A stretch of DNA of 33,655 bases from Chara braunii. Lineage: Eukaryota > Streptophyta > Charophyceae > Charales > Characeae. The stretch spans positions 307,684 to 341,338 of the forward strand of contig BFEA01000045.1 in the NCBI GenBank assembly GCA_003427395.1. Direction: 5' to 3'. Position 1 is the stretch's first letter. Every line of letters begins with the position of its first letter. The notes beneath the pieces are model-generated. The model was not told where the DNA came from, did no database searches, and saw only the letters and a list, made by a program, of their open reading frames with translations. Shown here in pieces: positions 17,971-27,702 of the stretch. Position numbers and translations under genes: made by a program.

Positions 17971-20190
17971 TGAGTGATGGTCCTTGGTACATGTGGCATC
18001 TGTGATTAATGTATATATGTAGGACAGGTGATAGGATAAGGCTCCAAGGTGAGGAACATCCTATTACTCGCCTCGATTTATTATTTTATTATTATTATTA
18101 TTATATTATTATTATTATTCTTATTCTTATTATTAATATTAATTTTATTATTATTATAATTATTATTATTATTATTATTATTATTATTGCTATCATTTGT
18201 TGACCTATACGGTCCATACCGGTCATTCTTATCTGATTGCTAGCACAATCAGATATGTGTAAGTGAAACCCGTTCCTCGCTAGAGTCATGGTCGACTTCG
18301 TGCACGCTGGCTTAGAGCAAGTCCTAGTGCATGGAGGGTTATCTAGGCATGAGGTCATGAAAGGTGAAATGAAAAGACAAAGAGAAGAAAAGAAGGAAGG
18401 AAACAGAAAAGACAGATGAACAAGGAGATAAGGAGAAATAGATGAGAAGAATGAGAAAAAAAAAAACAAAATAAGAAGACAAACAAAATCATTTTTGACT
18501 CCCATCTTATACACCCTTGTTTTTACACTCTCTGCTACTCTATACTTGATTGATGTATATATGTAGGACAGGTGATAGGATAAGGCTCCAGGGTGAGGAA
18601 CATCCTATTACTCGTCTCTACGCGTATACACATCTTAGATAGTTAGGTTGACAGACTAGAAGTGGGGTACTCCCGTGCGGGTCATCCCATGGTCTGTCTA
18701 AGTCTAAACCAGTTAGACTAATACAAGTGGTAGGATACTCATGTGTAAGTTATCCTACTGCTTGAGTAAGTATGAGGTGAAGGCTTCTGTCAGAGTCTTC
18801 TTACTTCATACTTACATTTGATCAGACTATTTTATAGTCCACCGTTAGAATTGAAGTTCACATCGTTGAACTTCGTGTAGGGCGATAGTGAGGGAGGTGT
18901 TGAGATCTTGTGACCTGTGTGTATTTGCAGGTCATCTTAATCAAGGAGACTCGTTATGAGTCTGTACAAGACAACATGCTGTTGCCTTATGGTAATAGGT
19001 TGGTTCGCCAACTCAACCCTCACTCACCTTTGACACCCACACTTTGCATCTACCTCTGCACTAAATGGCATTTCTCATTTTCAGGTCATTGTCTAAAGGG
19101 TCTGTGTTTGATCAAAAGAGGTCCTCGAATGATTGAGTCGAAAAGAGTGTCTTGTTGAAAGGTTTGGAAGCGTAGGTATAATGTGTGTAGAAGTGAATGA
19201 ATGGTTGACTCTGTTAGGATTGCAAAATGCTTTTGTTTTGTCTGCAGGTCAGTAAGACGACCAACCACGTGTTATTCACACAACTCACATTGCTTATGCT
19301 TACATGAGCCTCAACTCAGACATTTCGTCGACTCGTAACCTTTGTACATTTGGTTTGGGTTTCCGACTTTTACCCTTTTGATGTTGAATAGATTAGGACA
19401 ATTGGCAAAGGCGAAAGAGCCTTATTCATATCCTGTTTCTTTGGAAGGCCATGAGCCTATCTTTTATTTTTGATGCATATTTGACAGGCCATGTGCCTAT
19501 TTGTCGGATCAATGTAAAGCAATTATTTTAGGATCTCTTCTCTTTATCTGTGATGTTTGCTGAAAGGCCAAGAGCCTATTGATTGTTTCTCTTTCAAAGT
19601 CAAAGCTCTGTTCATTCTAATGTTCACCTCTGTTTGTGTAAAAATGTAAAAGACATCTCCTTGCCTTTTCAGCCTCAACCTTTGAAATGTATCATCATGT
19701 ATGTATCGATTTGAAAGAATTTTATATAACATATATAATTTACGGGTTAAGTTCAGTTAGAATAGGATTTAGTATGCACAAAAGATCGTCAGCCAAGTCG
19801 ACCTGAATTGCAAGTCGGTCTGGGAGAGCAACACCCCGATGCCCGACACGTAAACGGGTCAGTCTTAGGCGTTCAATCGCGCGTATACGTATGCTACGGC
19901 GATCGAGAAAACACCCTCGTCCGACCTACCTCTACAAAGGCATGTAAAAGCCTTCGCATGTGGACCGGTAGCTCAACAAGGATACGCCTACCAAAGGGTG
20001 GTGACAACCCCTCAGGTTGAGGTGAGTTGTACCTCGCAACGTCCCGACCTGTCGCAGGGCGTCGTGAGAGGTATAGCATGCGCGCACAGTCGGAGTGGTG
20101 ACTTATTGTTCTTTCAAGGAATAAATCCTGCATGACACGACCGTGAGGTTCCGCGCTCCCCATCAGGGCGCGGGACCGCCGCGCGCGACA
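17971..20190 (+). mobile_element. 3' LTR of the LARD-like element
   Basis: It begins TGAGTGATGG after the polypurine tract and ends GCGCGACA, the same end as the left LTR before the primer site. Bases 18008-18075 are repeated at 18549-18620 (TGTATATATGTAGGACAGG and onward), so the 18076-18548 block including ATT repeats is either an insertion or half of a tandem duplication. Four short AGGC..GCCT hairpins lie at 19409-19577. It contains the same hairpins as the 5' LTR at 18663, 18724 and 18766. Confidence 0.65.
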
Positions 20191-20666
20191 GCGGGCATGT
20201 TCGGTGTTGACTTGGGGCACAAGGGTGGGCCGAATTGCACACCTTCAAACACGCTGCTTAACCAGATGCTCAGGACGTTGACACAAAGCAACCACTCAAG
20301 AAGGACACAGGGGGAGGGGGGATTTCGGTGACTGTTCACAGTGGCAATAATTAGATAATCTGCCATCCATTGTACATCTCCAGCAGGAGATATTATTTTA
20401 TTTTGATTATCTGGTTGTTACAGACTTGACTAACAACTGACAGACAGTTGCAGATAGATTAGTTATTTGCTGCATTGCAATCTGTTCTGGGGTAATCTAA
20501 AAATATATGTGATATTTCTTGTAGGATCTGACATTAGTTGTTACTACATCACCTAACTGTTTCTGTTCAGTCCGACGGAAATTAGTGGTGATTCGTAATT
20601 GGTTGTGTGTCAAGCTAAGGTAGGATTCAGTGTGGATTCTTGTTTAGATCACACACACTGTAGCTC
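20191..20666 (+). other. Unassigned DNA upstream of the first gag, possible leader
   Basis: No LTR or primer site of the following gypsy element is seen here, so that element's 5' end is probably elsewhere, perhaps separated by insertion of the LARD-like element. An imperfect hairpin pairs 20346-20360 with 20405-20419 (15 pairs with G-T), enclosing a perfect ATCTCC-AGCA-GGAGAT hairpin (20376-20391). Confidence 0.4.
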
Positions 20667-22834
20667 ATGAGTGATGCAAGCACAAGTGAGGAGGAGTTGT
20701 TAGTGGACGACCGTAGGACTACTCGTGGTATGCTCGCAGTCAACCTTTCACATTCTTGGAGTTAGGTCCAGGAGACGAGAGGAGATTGCAGAGAGAGGCT
20801 AGAGAGAGAGCAGCGGCAAGGAGAGCGAGGGTAGTTGAGGATAGTGCCAGGACTAGAGTTTCAACTAGCACCGGTACAACCATGGCTACTTCATCTACCA
20901 TGTTGCAAACCTCTTCACAGTCCACTTCGTCAGGAGTTAGTCAGAGTGGTTCTCACGGGTCTAGTAGCCAGAGCGCTGGCTTGCGAGTCAACCAACAGAC
21001 TCAACTCACGCCGGAGGATTATGAAATCCTCCAAGCAGAAGAACTTCAGGGTGAGCTACAACGGCAATTGGATGAGGCAGCAGAGAGGAGAAGGAGAACA
21101 ATCATGAGGAAAGCTAGACTAGGTAGTAGAAGAGAGGAGCTAGGCAGACTGGAAGCATTAGATGAGTCAACGCTTGGTCCTGCGATACGAGTGTTGTGTA
21201 ACTCGCTTCTCTGTGTGGCGGAAGCGCAGGCTGTTCAGCAGGAAGTGTTGGCTGAACTAGTGGCAAGCGAGAAATAGATTATGGCTGCACTACGGGCTCC
21301 TCATCCCATGATGAGGCAGCCTCAGTATGCTGTAGTTCCCCCTCCAGGTGCAGGTCCATTAGTGACGCTGCTGCCTGTAGGGCCTCCATTCTCACCTATG
21401 TTTGGCATGCCCCCTCCAGGTGGTTCGGTAGCAACTAGTGGTCCGGTTCATAGAGTCTTAGCCGTACCATCGAAGACAGTGGTTACTACAGTCCCACTGT
21501 CAAGTCAGGCCCAGGTTAGTGTGCAACAACCTGTTTCGGTGGCCATGCAACCACTGCAACAGGTCCCTGGGCCCATGCAGCCTATGCAGTGGATGCCCAA
21601 CATACCCTTGCTGAGTCCTAAGCCCTTCTCCGGCGACAGGAAGAAGGATGAGGATTTGGACACCTGGGTAAGGACGGTGCCTACCTATTACAGGCACAAA
21701 CTTACCAGGCCAGAGCAAGAAGTTGTTGTGGCTGCCTCCTTTTTAGAGGGGTCAGCAGCCCGCTGGTTGAATGGCCTAGTGCAGCAGCAGGGCTACAGTC
21801 AGAATTTTGATGCTTGGGCCCAGGCCCATACATTGGAAGAGTTCGTACGGTCCGTGTACAACAGGTGGCATGACCCGCAAGGGGGCGCAAAAGGCCACCG
21901 ACGCGATCAACAGTCTTTGTGCCAGACGGTACAAGAATGTTAGAGAGCTGACGAACACTGTAGAACGTCTGCTAGTGGTACCTGGTGTGCGCTATGACCA
22001 GCAGGTACTCCTTACGGATTTCCTTAGATGTTTGCCTTCAGATTTTTTTTTTTTTTCCCTATTGGATATTCACCTTTCTTTCATGATGAAAACAAAATTC
22101 TGAATCTTCTCATTCTGTAGATAAAAGTTTGCTCAAGCAAGTATTCAATCAATTTAACGGAAGATTTTTAGTAGAGGGGCAGAGACGGAGGGCGTCTGGC
22201 CCCCCCTGCGTACAAGCGTAATCGTGGTGGGGGGTGCGCGAAGCATGCCCCTGGTGTTTCGGACCAGGTCAGGACAAAGCTGGTAGACGAGGCCTATGTC
22301 GATCAGCACATCTTCGCCTCTTTCAACAAGAAAGCCTTAGACATACAAGCTAAGTTGGGATCCGCGCATCAGAGTCAGGGAGGTGGTAGGAGAAAGAGAC
22401 TACCCCAAGACTGGAAGAAGAAAGGTTAATTAATGTTCGTCGACCATGATGGTCAGATGACAGAGATAGACGACTTCCCAGACCTTGGGGAGGACACAGA
22501 GCAAGATGGGGCCAGTGAGACTTCGGATGGGGGAGTCGTGGCACCTATCAAAGAAAACGCTAGGGGGACCGGGAAGAAGAAGGTAGTACTGTCCACGGGT
22601 TAGGGCGACCAAGGAACACCTGCTTGGGTAAAATTTGGTTTAGAATATGAGGTATGGAGGGACAAAGTTGCTAGGGGCACGTGCATGAACTGTGGCAACT
22701 ATGGCCACACGTCTCGAACGTGTCGAGGCAAGAAAGTCCTGACGAGGGTAGCCTCACCAACGGTGGTGGGACTATCTTCAAACTCTGGCGGTGCTTCTGC
22801 GAGCACTTCGCAGGGAAACACCTCGGGCCAGTAG
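20667..22834 (+). pseudogene. gag: Broken gag of Ty3/gypsy element 1
   Basis: Gag would form the particle and bind RNA. The likely start is ATG at 20667 (MSDASTSEEELL), after which a one-base indel near 20750 shifts the frame; the rest resumes from about 20756. The capsid region at about 21620-21880 has the Retrotrans_gag pattern: FSGDRKKDEDLDTWV, then AASFLEGSAARWL and a W/F pair. An in-frame TAG lies at 21275, a frameshift at a G-run near 21890, an insertion with poly-T at 22040-22169, then stops at 22427 (TAA) and 22601 (TAG). A CCHC zinc knuckle CMNCGNYGHTSRTC is encoded at 22682-22723, as expected for nucleocapsid. The frame ends at TAG 22832. It cannot make a full protein. Confidence 0.8.
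22040..22169 (-). mobile_element. Small retroposon-like insertion in gag
   Basis: The gag reading breaks at 22040 into 14 T residues and about 100 bp of AT-rich sequence unlike gag, then gag-like sequence resumes. AGATTTTT occurs at both edges (22040-22047 and 22162-22169), resembling a target-site duplication. The T-run would be the tail of a minus-strand insertion. The sequence matches nothing I recognise. Confidence 0.4.
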
Positions 22835-24837
22835 GAGTTTTAGCCGCTCTTACTCGCGCTGAAGTGGTATCGTTGCCTTCCCCACTTCAGACGTTGGCCA
22901 AGGCTAGTGATCTAGGTATCGCCCCGCAGACACATTGAGACCCACCGACGCTCTATTCGAGAGATGTGTCTGAGGCCGTAGCGGAGTTAGAGACTGAGTG
23001 GTCAGGGAAGGACCCCAGGGACTCTTGGGCGATGATCAGTAGAGGTCCAAAGGGTGAACATCTCGTGGTGGAGGTTGATGTAGGTGGCCGCAAAGTTGGC
23101 GCCTCTGCAGACATAGGCTCTACACGGAACTTCATCAGTCGTGCTTGTGTGGATAGACTGCGCTTAGGGGACCAAGTGCAGCGGCTTAGCAGAATTGTAG
23201 CTTCTACGCTGGCCAACAAGCACCAAATGTTGGTAAAAGACTATGTCAAGGACGTAGTCTGTACCTTCTCCTATGGAGGAGGGGAAGTGAGCCATAAAAT
23301 CTTCTTACTGGTTAGCGACGAACTGCCGTTTGATATGCTCTTAGGCATGTACTACCTCGAGATCGCGCAACCTCAGTTTGACTGGGATAGAAAGGTGTTG
23401 ATCCACAAATTGCCCAATGGTAGAACTGTTAGATTGCAGAAGTTCAAAGCTAGCAGTCTGATAGAAAACTACGGGTGCATGTGTGCATCGTCTTTCTATA
23501 ACTATTATAAGCAGAATCGTGAGGAGGGCATCTATCTTGTCTTTGTCTCTGAGAAAGGGGAGGCCGTTAAAACACCCCCAGAGATAGAATCAGTCGTCGC
23601 ACAATATTCATACCTTTTTGAGGAGCCCACGGGTGTGGTAGAAAGGGAGGTTGTCCATACAATAGAGGTTGTCCCATGTAGTAAGGTACCTAGAGGACGA
23701 ATCTATAGGATGTTTCCTGCGGAGTTAGATGAGCTCCGCCGCCAGCTCAAGGAGCTGACAGAGAAGGGATGGATTCGGCCTAGTACCTCTCCTTACGGCG
23801 CTCCAGTCTTATTCGTACCGAAGAAGGGAGGTACCTTTAGGATGTGCATTGACTATAGGGGCCCCAATGCCATCACCATTAAGAATGCGGAGCCCCTACC
23901 CCACATCGATGACCTCTTGGATAGAGTGCAGGGATGCCGGTACTTTACCAAGATAGATCTGAAGTCCATATGCCATCAAATTGCCCTTAGACCTGAGGAC
24001 CAACACAAAACCGCATTTCAGACCAGGTATGGTCTGTACGAGTTTGTGATGATGCCCTTTGGACTATGCAATGCACCTGGTACGCTCCAGCACGTGGTGA
24101 ACAAGATTTTTCATGACTACTTAGACAAATTTATCGTCGTGTACCACGACGATATTCTCCTCTTTAGTAGGACTGTAGAGGCTTAGACAAATTTATCGTC
24201 GTGTACCACGACGATATTCTCCTCTTTAGTAGGACTGTAGAGGAGCACGTTGAGCACTTGAAAACAGTGCTAGGTCTCCTAAGACAGCACCAGTACAAGG
24301 TTAACTTGGAGAAATGCGAGCTTGGTCGCACCAAGATCTTGTACTTGGGTCATGAAATTTCAGCAGATGGACTGAGGCCAGATGATGCCAAGGTGGCCAG
24401 CATACGTGACTGGCCCAGACCTCAAACTGTTACTGAGGTCAGATCGTTTTTGGGGATGACGGGCTACTATCGTCCGTTTGTGAAAAGATATAGTATTATG
24501 GCTTCCCCATTAACAGATCTAACTCTTGACACCCCTTGGGAGTGGACTGAAGAGTGTGAGGCGGCCTTCAGGAAACTGAAGTATGCCCTGACACACTATG
24601 AGGTTCTTAAACTTCCTAATCCTGATAAGCCATTTGTCATGACTACAGACGCCAGCCAATATGGCATAGGCGCAGTCCTTGTGCAAAAGGAGGGGCCCAA
24701 GTTGAGACCTATCGAGTATATGAGCAAAAAGATGCTATCTCAAAAACTAGCTAAGTCCACTTATGAGCGTGAGCTCTATGCCCTGTATAGAGCGCTGGTA
24801 CATTGGAGACACTATCTCCTTGGCAGATTTTTCTATG
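22831..24837 (+). pseudogene. pol: Broken pol of Ty3/gypsy element 1: protease, RT, partial RNase H
   Basis: Pol would cleave the polyprotein, copy RNA to DNA and remove the RNA strand. The frame opens at 22831 in the -1 frame relative to gag, with a TGA at 22936. The protease region (about 23060-23400) has ADIGSTRNFIS, where the usual D-S/T-G is D-I-G, and DMLLGMYYLE later. RT (about 23720-24240) shows [30 protein letters not shown] and the catalytic YHDD (YLDD or YVDD in most relatives). A 62-bp tandem duplication at 24121 repeats the YHDD segment and introduces a stop (24184). RNase H starts with TTDASQYGIGAV and ERELYAL, then ends where the LTR of element 2 enters; the last codons come from the LTR itself. 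Confidence 0.85.
24121..24244 (+). repeat. 62-bp tandem duplication in the RT active-site region
   Basis: Bases 24121-24182 are repeated from 24183, exact until just before 24243. 62 is not a multiple of 3, so the frame shifts and TAG appears at 24184. Each copy encodes the YHDD motif. Confidence 0.95.
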
Positions 24838-26220
24838 TGTAATGACCCGTCAAAACACAGACTGAGAACACTGCTGATTTCTGAAGTTTTGCCGATGGAA
24901 TGGATGCCTTGCTGAGATTCCTGCATTCTGCTGTGTTTTCTAAGTCTGTATGTGTGTGTGTGCTTGTGACCTGCGTGCCTGTCTGAGTGCTTGTCGGTAT
25001 GAGTGTGTGTGTGATCCGCAAGGGTACTTGCTTGTTTGGCAGGCCCGTAGGGCCGGTACTTACCTGTGGCCGTGGCATTGAGGGTTGCAGCAGGGAAAAA
25101 CACTCGAGTGGCGGAGGCAGGGGCGCGCGGCACCTGGAGCAGCGGAAAAACACTCAAGTAGCAGGTAGGCCGGTACCGCACCCAATAGCAGTAGATATGC
25201 CGGGTACTCGAGGCCGAGCAGAAGAAGACAAAGTTGGCATTTTTTGAGGCCCAATAGCGGTAGGCTAGGTCTAGGCCGGTACCAGTCCATCCAGTCTGAG
25301 TCTAGAGCCTGTGCGGGCAATATCAGAGTCTGGAATGATGTTTCCCTCCAAAAAGGAGGAGGTACCGGTTGCTTGGGAGGCCGAGCAGCCTGGAAGTCAC
25401 CGCCTAGGAGGCAAGCAGGCCGCTATATCAAGAGGCTGAGGCAAGAGCTCAGCCTCATTCTTCAGTGTGCAAGTTTGGCAACACGCTGCTGGAGCGCTGG
25501 CTGGAGTGGCGCTGTAGTACGCTGGGTACTACAGCGCTGCTGGGAGGAAGAAGCCGGGAGCTTCCACCTTGGCTATGGTGGAGCTCTACCGATAGGAGGA
25601 GGAGGGAGAAGGGGACCAAGGAGGAGAGTGGTGAGGTACTTACCTGGCTATGGTAGACACCATCTTCATCACCTTGCTAGGCGCTGCATCAGGAAGGCCC
25701 CAGTGGGGGTAGTGCCGCATCAAGGAAGCTCGGGACAGAGTCAGGCATGGTGGCTGAGTGGGCACCAGCATAGTTGCATGGTGATGACCTTGAAGTGGGG
25801 CAGCGGCATAGCTGCTTTGGGTTGTCCTTTGGACAGGAGGCTGAAGCCTCAGTAGTCCGCCATAGCCTCCGCCTGCATGTAGAGGAAGAGGAAGGGTGGC
25901 CATGGCTATGGTGGACCTCATGTTGTGCCTGCAGTAGAAGTGGGATTCGGACACTGATTCTGGTTCAGTCATTCAACATTATTATTGTTATTTCTTGTTT
26001 GAATAAGAGGGGAGGAGATAAGGAGGAAGAGATTGGTTGGTGAAGAAGAAGAGCCTTGTCATTGGTCTATGCTGGAGTACATCATCTTCTTCTTCTTTCT
26101 TACTTCCTATTCTTCTTCTTTCCCTCTCTCTCCTCTCAAGTTCACACATTTCTTTTTGCAATTGGATGGCATTGTACTTTCAGATGAATGTATACTTTGA
26201 AATTGGCCAGGATCGTAACA
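24838..26220 (+). mobile_element. 5' LTR of element 2 (1383 bp)
   Basis: It begins TGTAATGACC and ends GATCGTAACA, the TG...CA ends of an LTR; the start recurs exactly at 33132 after a polypurine tract and the end abuts a primer site. Inside are the GGCCC-GTA-GGGCC hairpin (25042-25054), a perfect 12-bp hairpin GCGCTGTAGTAC/GTACTACAGCGC (25509-25537), a GAGCT-CCACC/GGTGGAGCTC hairpin (25558-25586), and three GGCTATGGT motifs (25571, 25644, 25902). On the reverse strand CAGGTAAGT, a splice-donor consensus, occurs at about 25057-25066 and 25635-25644. No clear TATA box was found. Confidence 0.9.
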
Positions 26221-26221
26221 T

Positions 26222-26233
26222 TGGTATCATAGC
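26222..26233 (+). other. Primer-binding site, initiator Met tRNA
   Basis: TGGTATCATAGC differs at one base from TGGTATCAGAGC and starts one base after the LTR end. Confidence 0.85.
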
Positions 26234-26270
26234 GGATTCTACTTGCTGGCGAGAGTTGACTTTGCTGCCA

Positions 26271-26330
26271 TAACCCTAACCCTAGTGGTAAGGGCTAACC
26301 ACTTAGCGTTAGGGCTGGAAGTTAGGGTTA
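26271..26330 (+). other. Telomere-like hairpin in the leader
   Basis: TAACCCTAAC (26271-26280) pairs perfectly with GTTAGGGTTA (26321-26330). Inside, CTAGTGGT (26282-26289) pairs with ACCACTTAG (26298-26306) with a bulge. It lies 40 bases after the primer site. Confidence 0.75.
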
Positions 26331-27702
26331 AGTGGGACAGCGTGGTGAAGGGAAGCTGCTCCCACCTGGCAGGGCCGTGTAGGGTCGACACTAGACCCGA
26401 CCAGGTTGTTTGAGTGCATGTTTGTGGTGGCGAGACACAAGGTGGGACTTCGTGATGCAACTTGAGAGAGGCCACAGTGAAGGGCACCTACAACTTGATT
26501 CCGGACTTCCAGGAAGACGAGGAGCGACTTTAGGTTCCCCTCAAGTAGGCGAGTTTGAGGGTGGCAGCCATATATGCACCTACGGACTGCAAGTTGCTGC
26601 TTTGATCTTCAACATCGACGGGGGATCCGACTTTGTACTTTGGGATAGATGTTGACCCTCCTAGATGATAGGACACTAGTGTAGAGGATGCTAATTGGGT
26701 CAGGAGGACTATGTGAGAGGGGGGTGAGTTCTTTCATCTCAAGAGCCTGACCACTCAGGTAAGTGTCGTGCCGCCAGGGTGCCCATGTGTGTGTGCATGG
26801 AATTGAGTGCCTGTTGGGGTTTTCTGGGTTCTTCTTCCATCCTCCATAGTCTTGACTGTGTGTGAGGTGTGTGAACTGCCTACTCACGTGATGAGTGAAT
26901 GAATGGAGTATCTTGCTTGCCATGCTAAATCTCTCTACAATGCTTTGTTTATTTCATTCTGAACGGCTGTAGTGTGTAGGTTCTTTCTGGGGCAAAATTT
27001 CGTTTTTCAATTTGGTAGGGGCAGAGTAGGTCTTTGTGGAACTCTTGTTGGTTAGGACCTGGTTCTGACTCCACAGGGACCGTTTGGGACTCAGTGGGAC
27101 CAGGCCCAAACAAGAAGGGCCCCTCAGGCCAAATCTGTTGACGTCAGTTACCTTGCTCTATCTGATTGGGACTCGGACTTTATGCTTTCGGATCAGGATA
27201 CTCGCTGCGGAGGGGATCTCCGCTGAGACGTTTTATCAGACTTTATCGCATAATCCGCCGCCTGACTCGCACCTCGGGCACCACTCAATTCTCTCTTGCA
27301 TTCCGCTGTAGACTTTGAATCTGATTTGTTGTGTCTTCACGGAGCTGAGTCCGGCTAGGCTTGAGAGGACCTCATACGTAGTCGGACCGTACTGTGTGGC
27401 TGGATCAGATCTCTCTGATCTTTATTTCTTTTTGTTTTGACTGCTCTCCAATCCAAATGAATTGCCGCTCCGGCTAGGAGTTCTACCTTCTCTTCTAATT
27501 GTTTTCAAAGTTGTTTCTTTGACTTGGTTTGTTAAATGCCTGCATCTACACGATCGCAAACAAGAGAGAGAGAGAGAGGAGAGAGAAGCTTCTGAGAGTT
27601 GCTCTTGAGGGAGTGAGGAGAGGGAAGAGGAGTGTTCGTCCCAGAAGTGTGAGGAAGTACGGACCGCTCTTGAGAGACTTGCTAACACCCTCATCCTCCA
27701 CT
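26331..27702 (+). other. Leader between primer site and gag of element 2
   Basis: A long non-coding leader. A CAGGTAAGTG splice-donor consensus occurs at 26757-26766 on the sense strand, and CTGACTCCACAG near 27063-27074 could serve as an acceptor. Motif-free ORFs up to about 100 codons are ignored. The start of gag is uncertain because an open frame extends upstream of 27703. Confidence 0.5.

Larger units (their letters stand above)
6480..20190 (+). mobile_element. Large non-autonomous LTR retrotransposon (LARD-like)
   Basis: Two near-identical stretches of about 2 kb, 6591-8408 and 18189-20190, lie in direct orientation. After the left one both strands of evidence for a 5' LTR appear: it ends GCGCGACA and two bases later comes an Asp-tRNA primer-binding site. 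The right copy ends at the same GCGCGACA and then diverges, as a 3' LTR should. A polypurine tract and a TG start lie at 17938-17971. The interior of about 9.5 kb has no gag, protease, RT or integrase motif in any frame, which fits a LARD: a long element moved in trans by proteins from another element. The 5' LTR has lost its first part at an ATT tract, so a target-site duplication cannot be tested. Alternative: two solo LTRs with a primer site left over from deletion. Confidence 0.7.
20667..24837 (+). mobile_element. Truncated Ty3/gypsy element 1 (5' part)
   Basis: Order gag, zinc knuckle, protease, RT, RNase H as in Ty3/gypsy. It is decayed, and it stops within RNase H where the LTR of element 2 begins at 24838. 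The rest of RNase H, integrase and 3' LTR should lie beyond element 2, outside the window. No own LTR is visible at its left side. Confidence 0.85.

Noticed and set aside
24747-25181. Minus-strand ORF of 144 codons in the LTR, recurring at 327 and 33092
   Set aside because: Conserved because the LTR is repeated; no domain and not kept beyond LTR identity.
26271-26330. True interstitial telomere array
   Set aside because: Only two adjacent TAACCC-type units plus inverted ones; better described as a hairpin.
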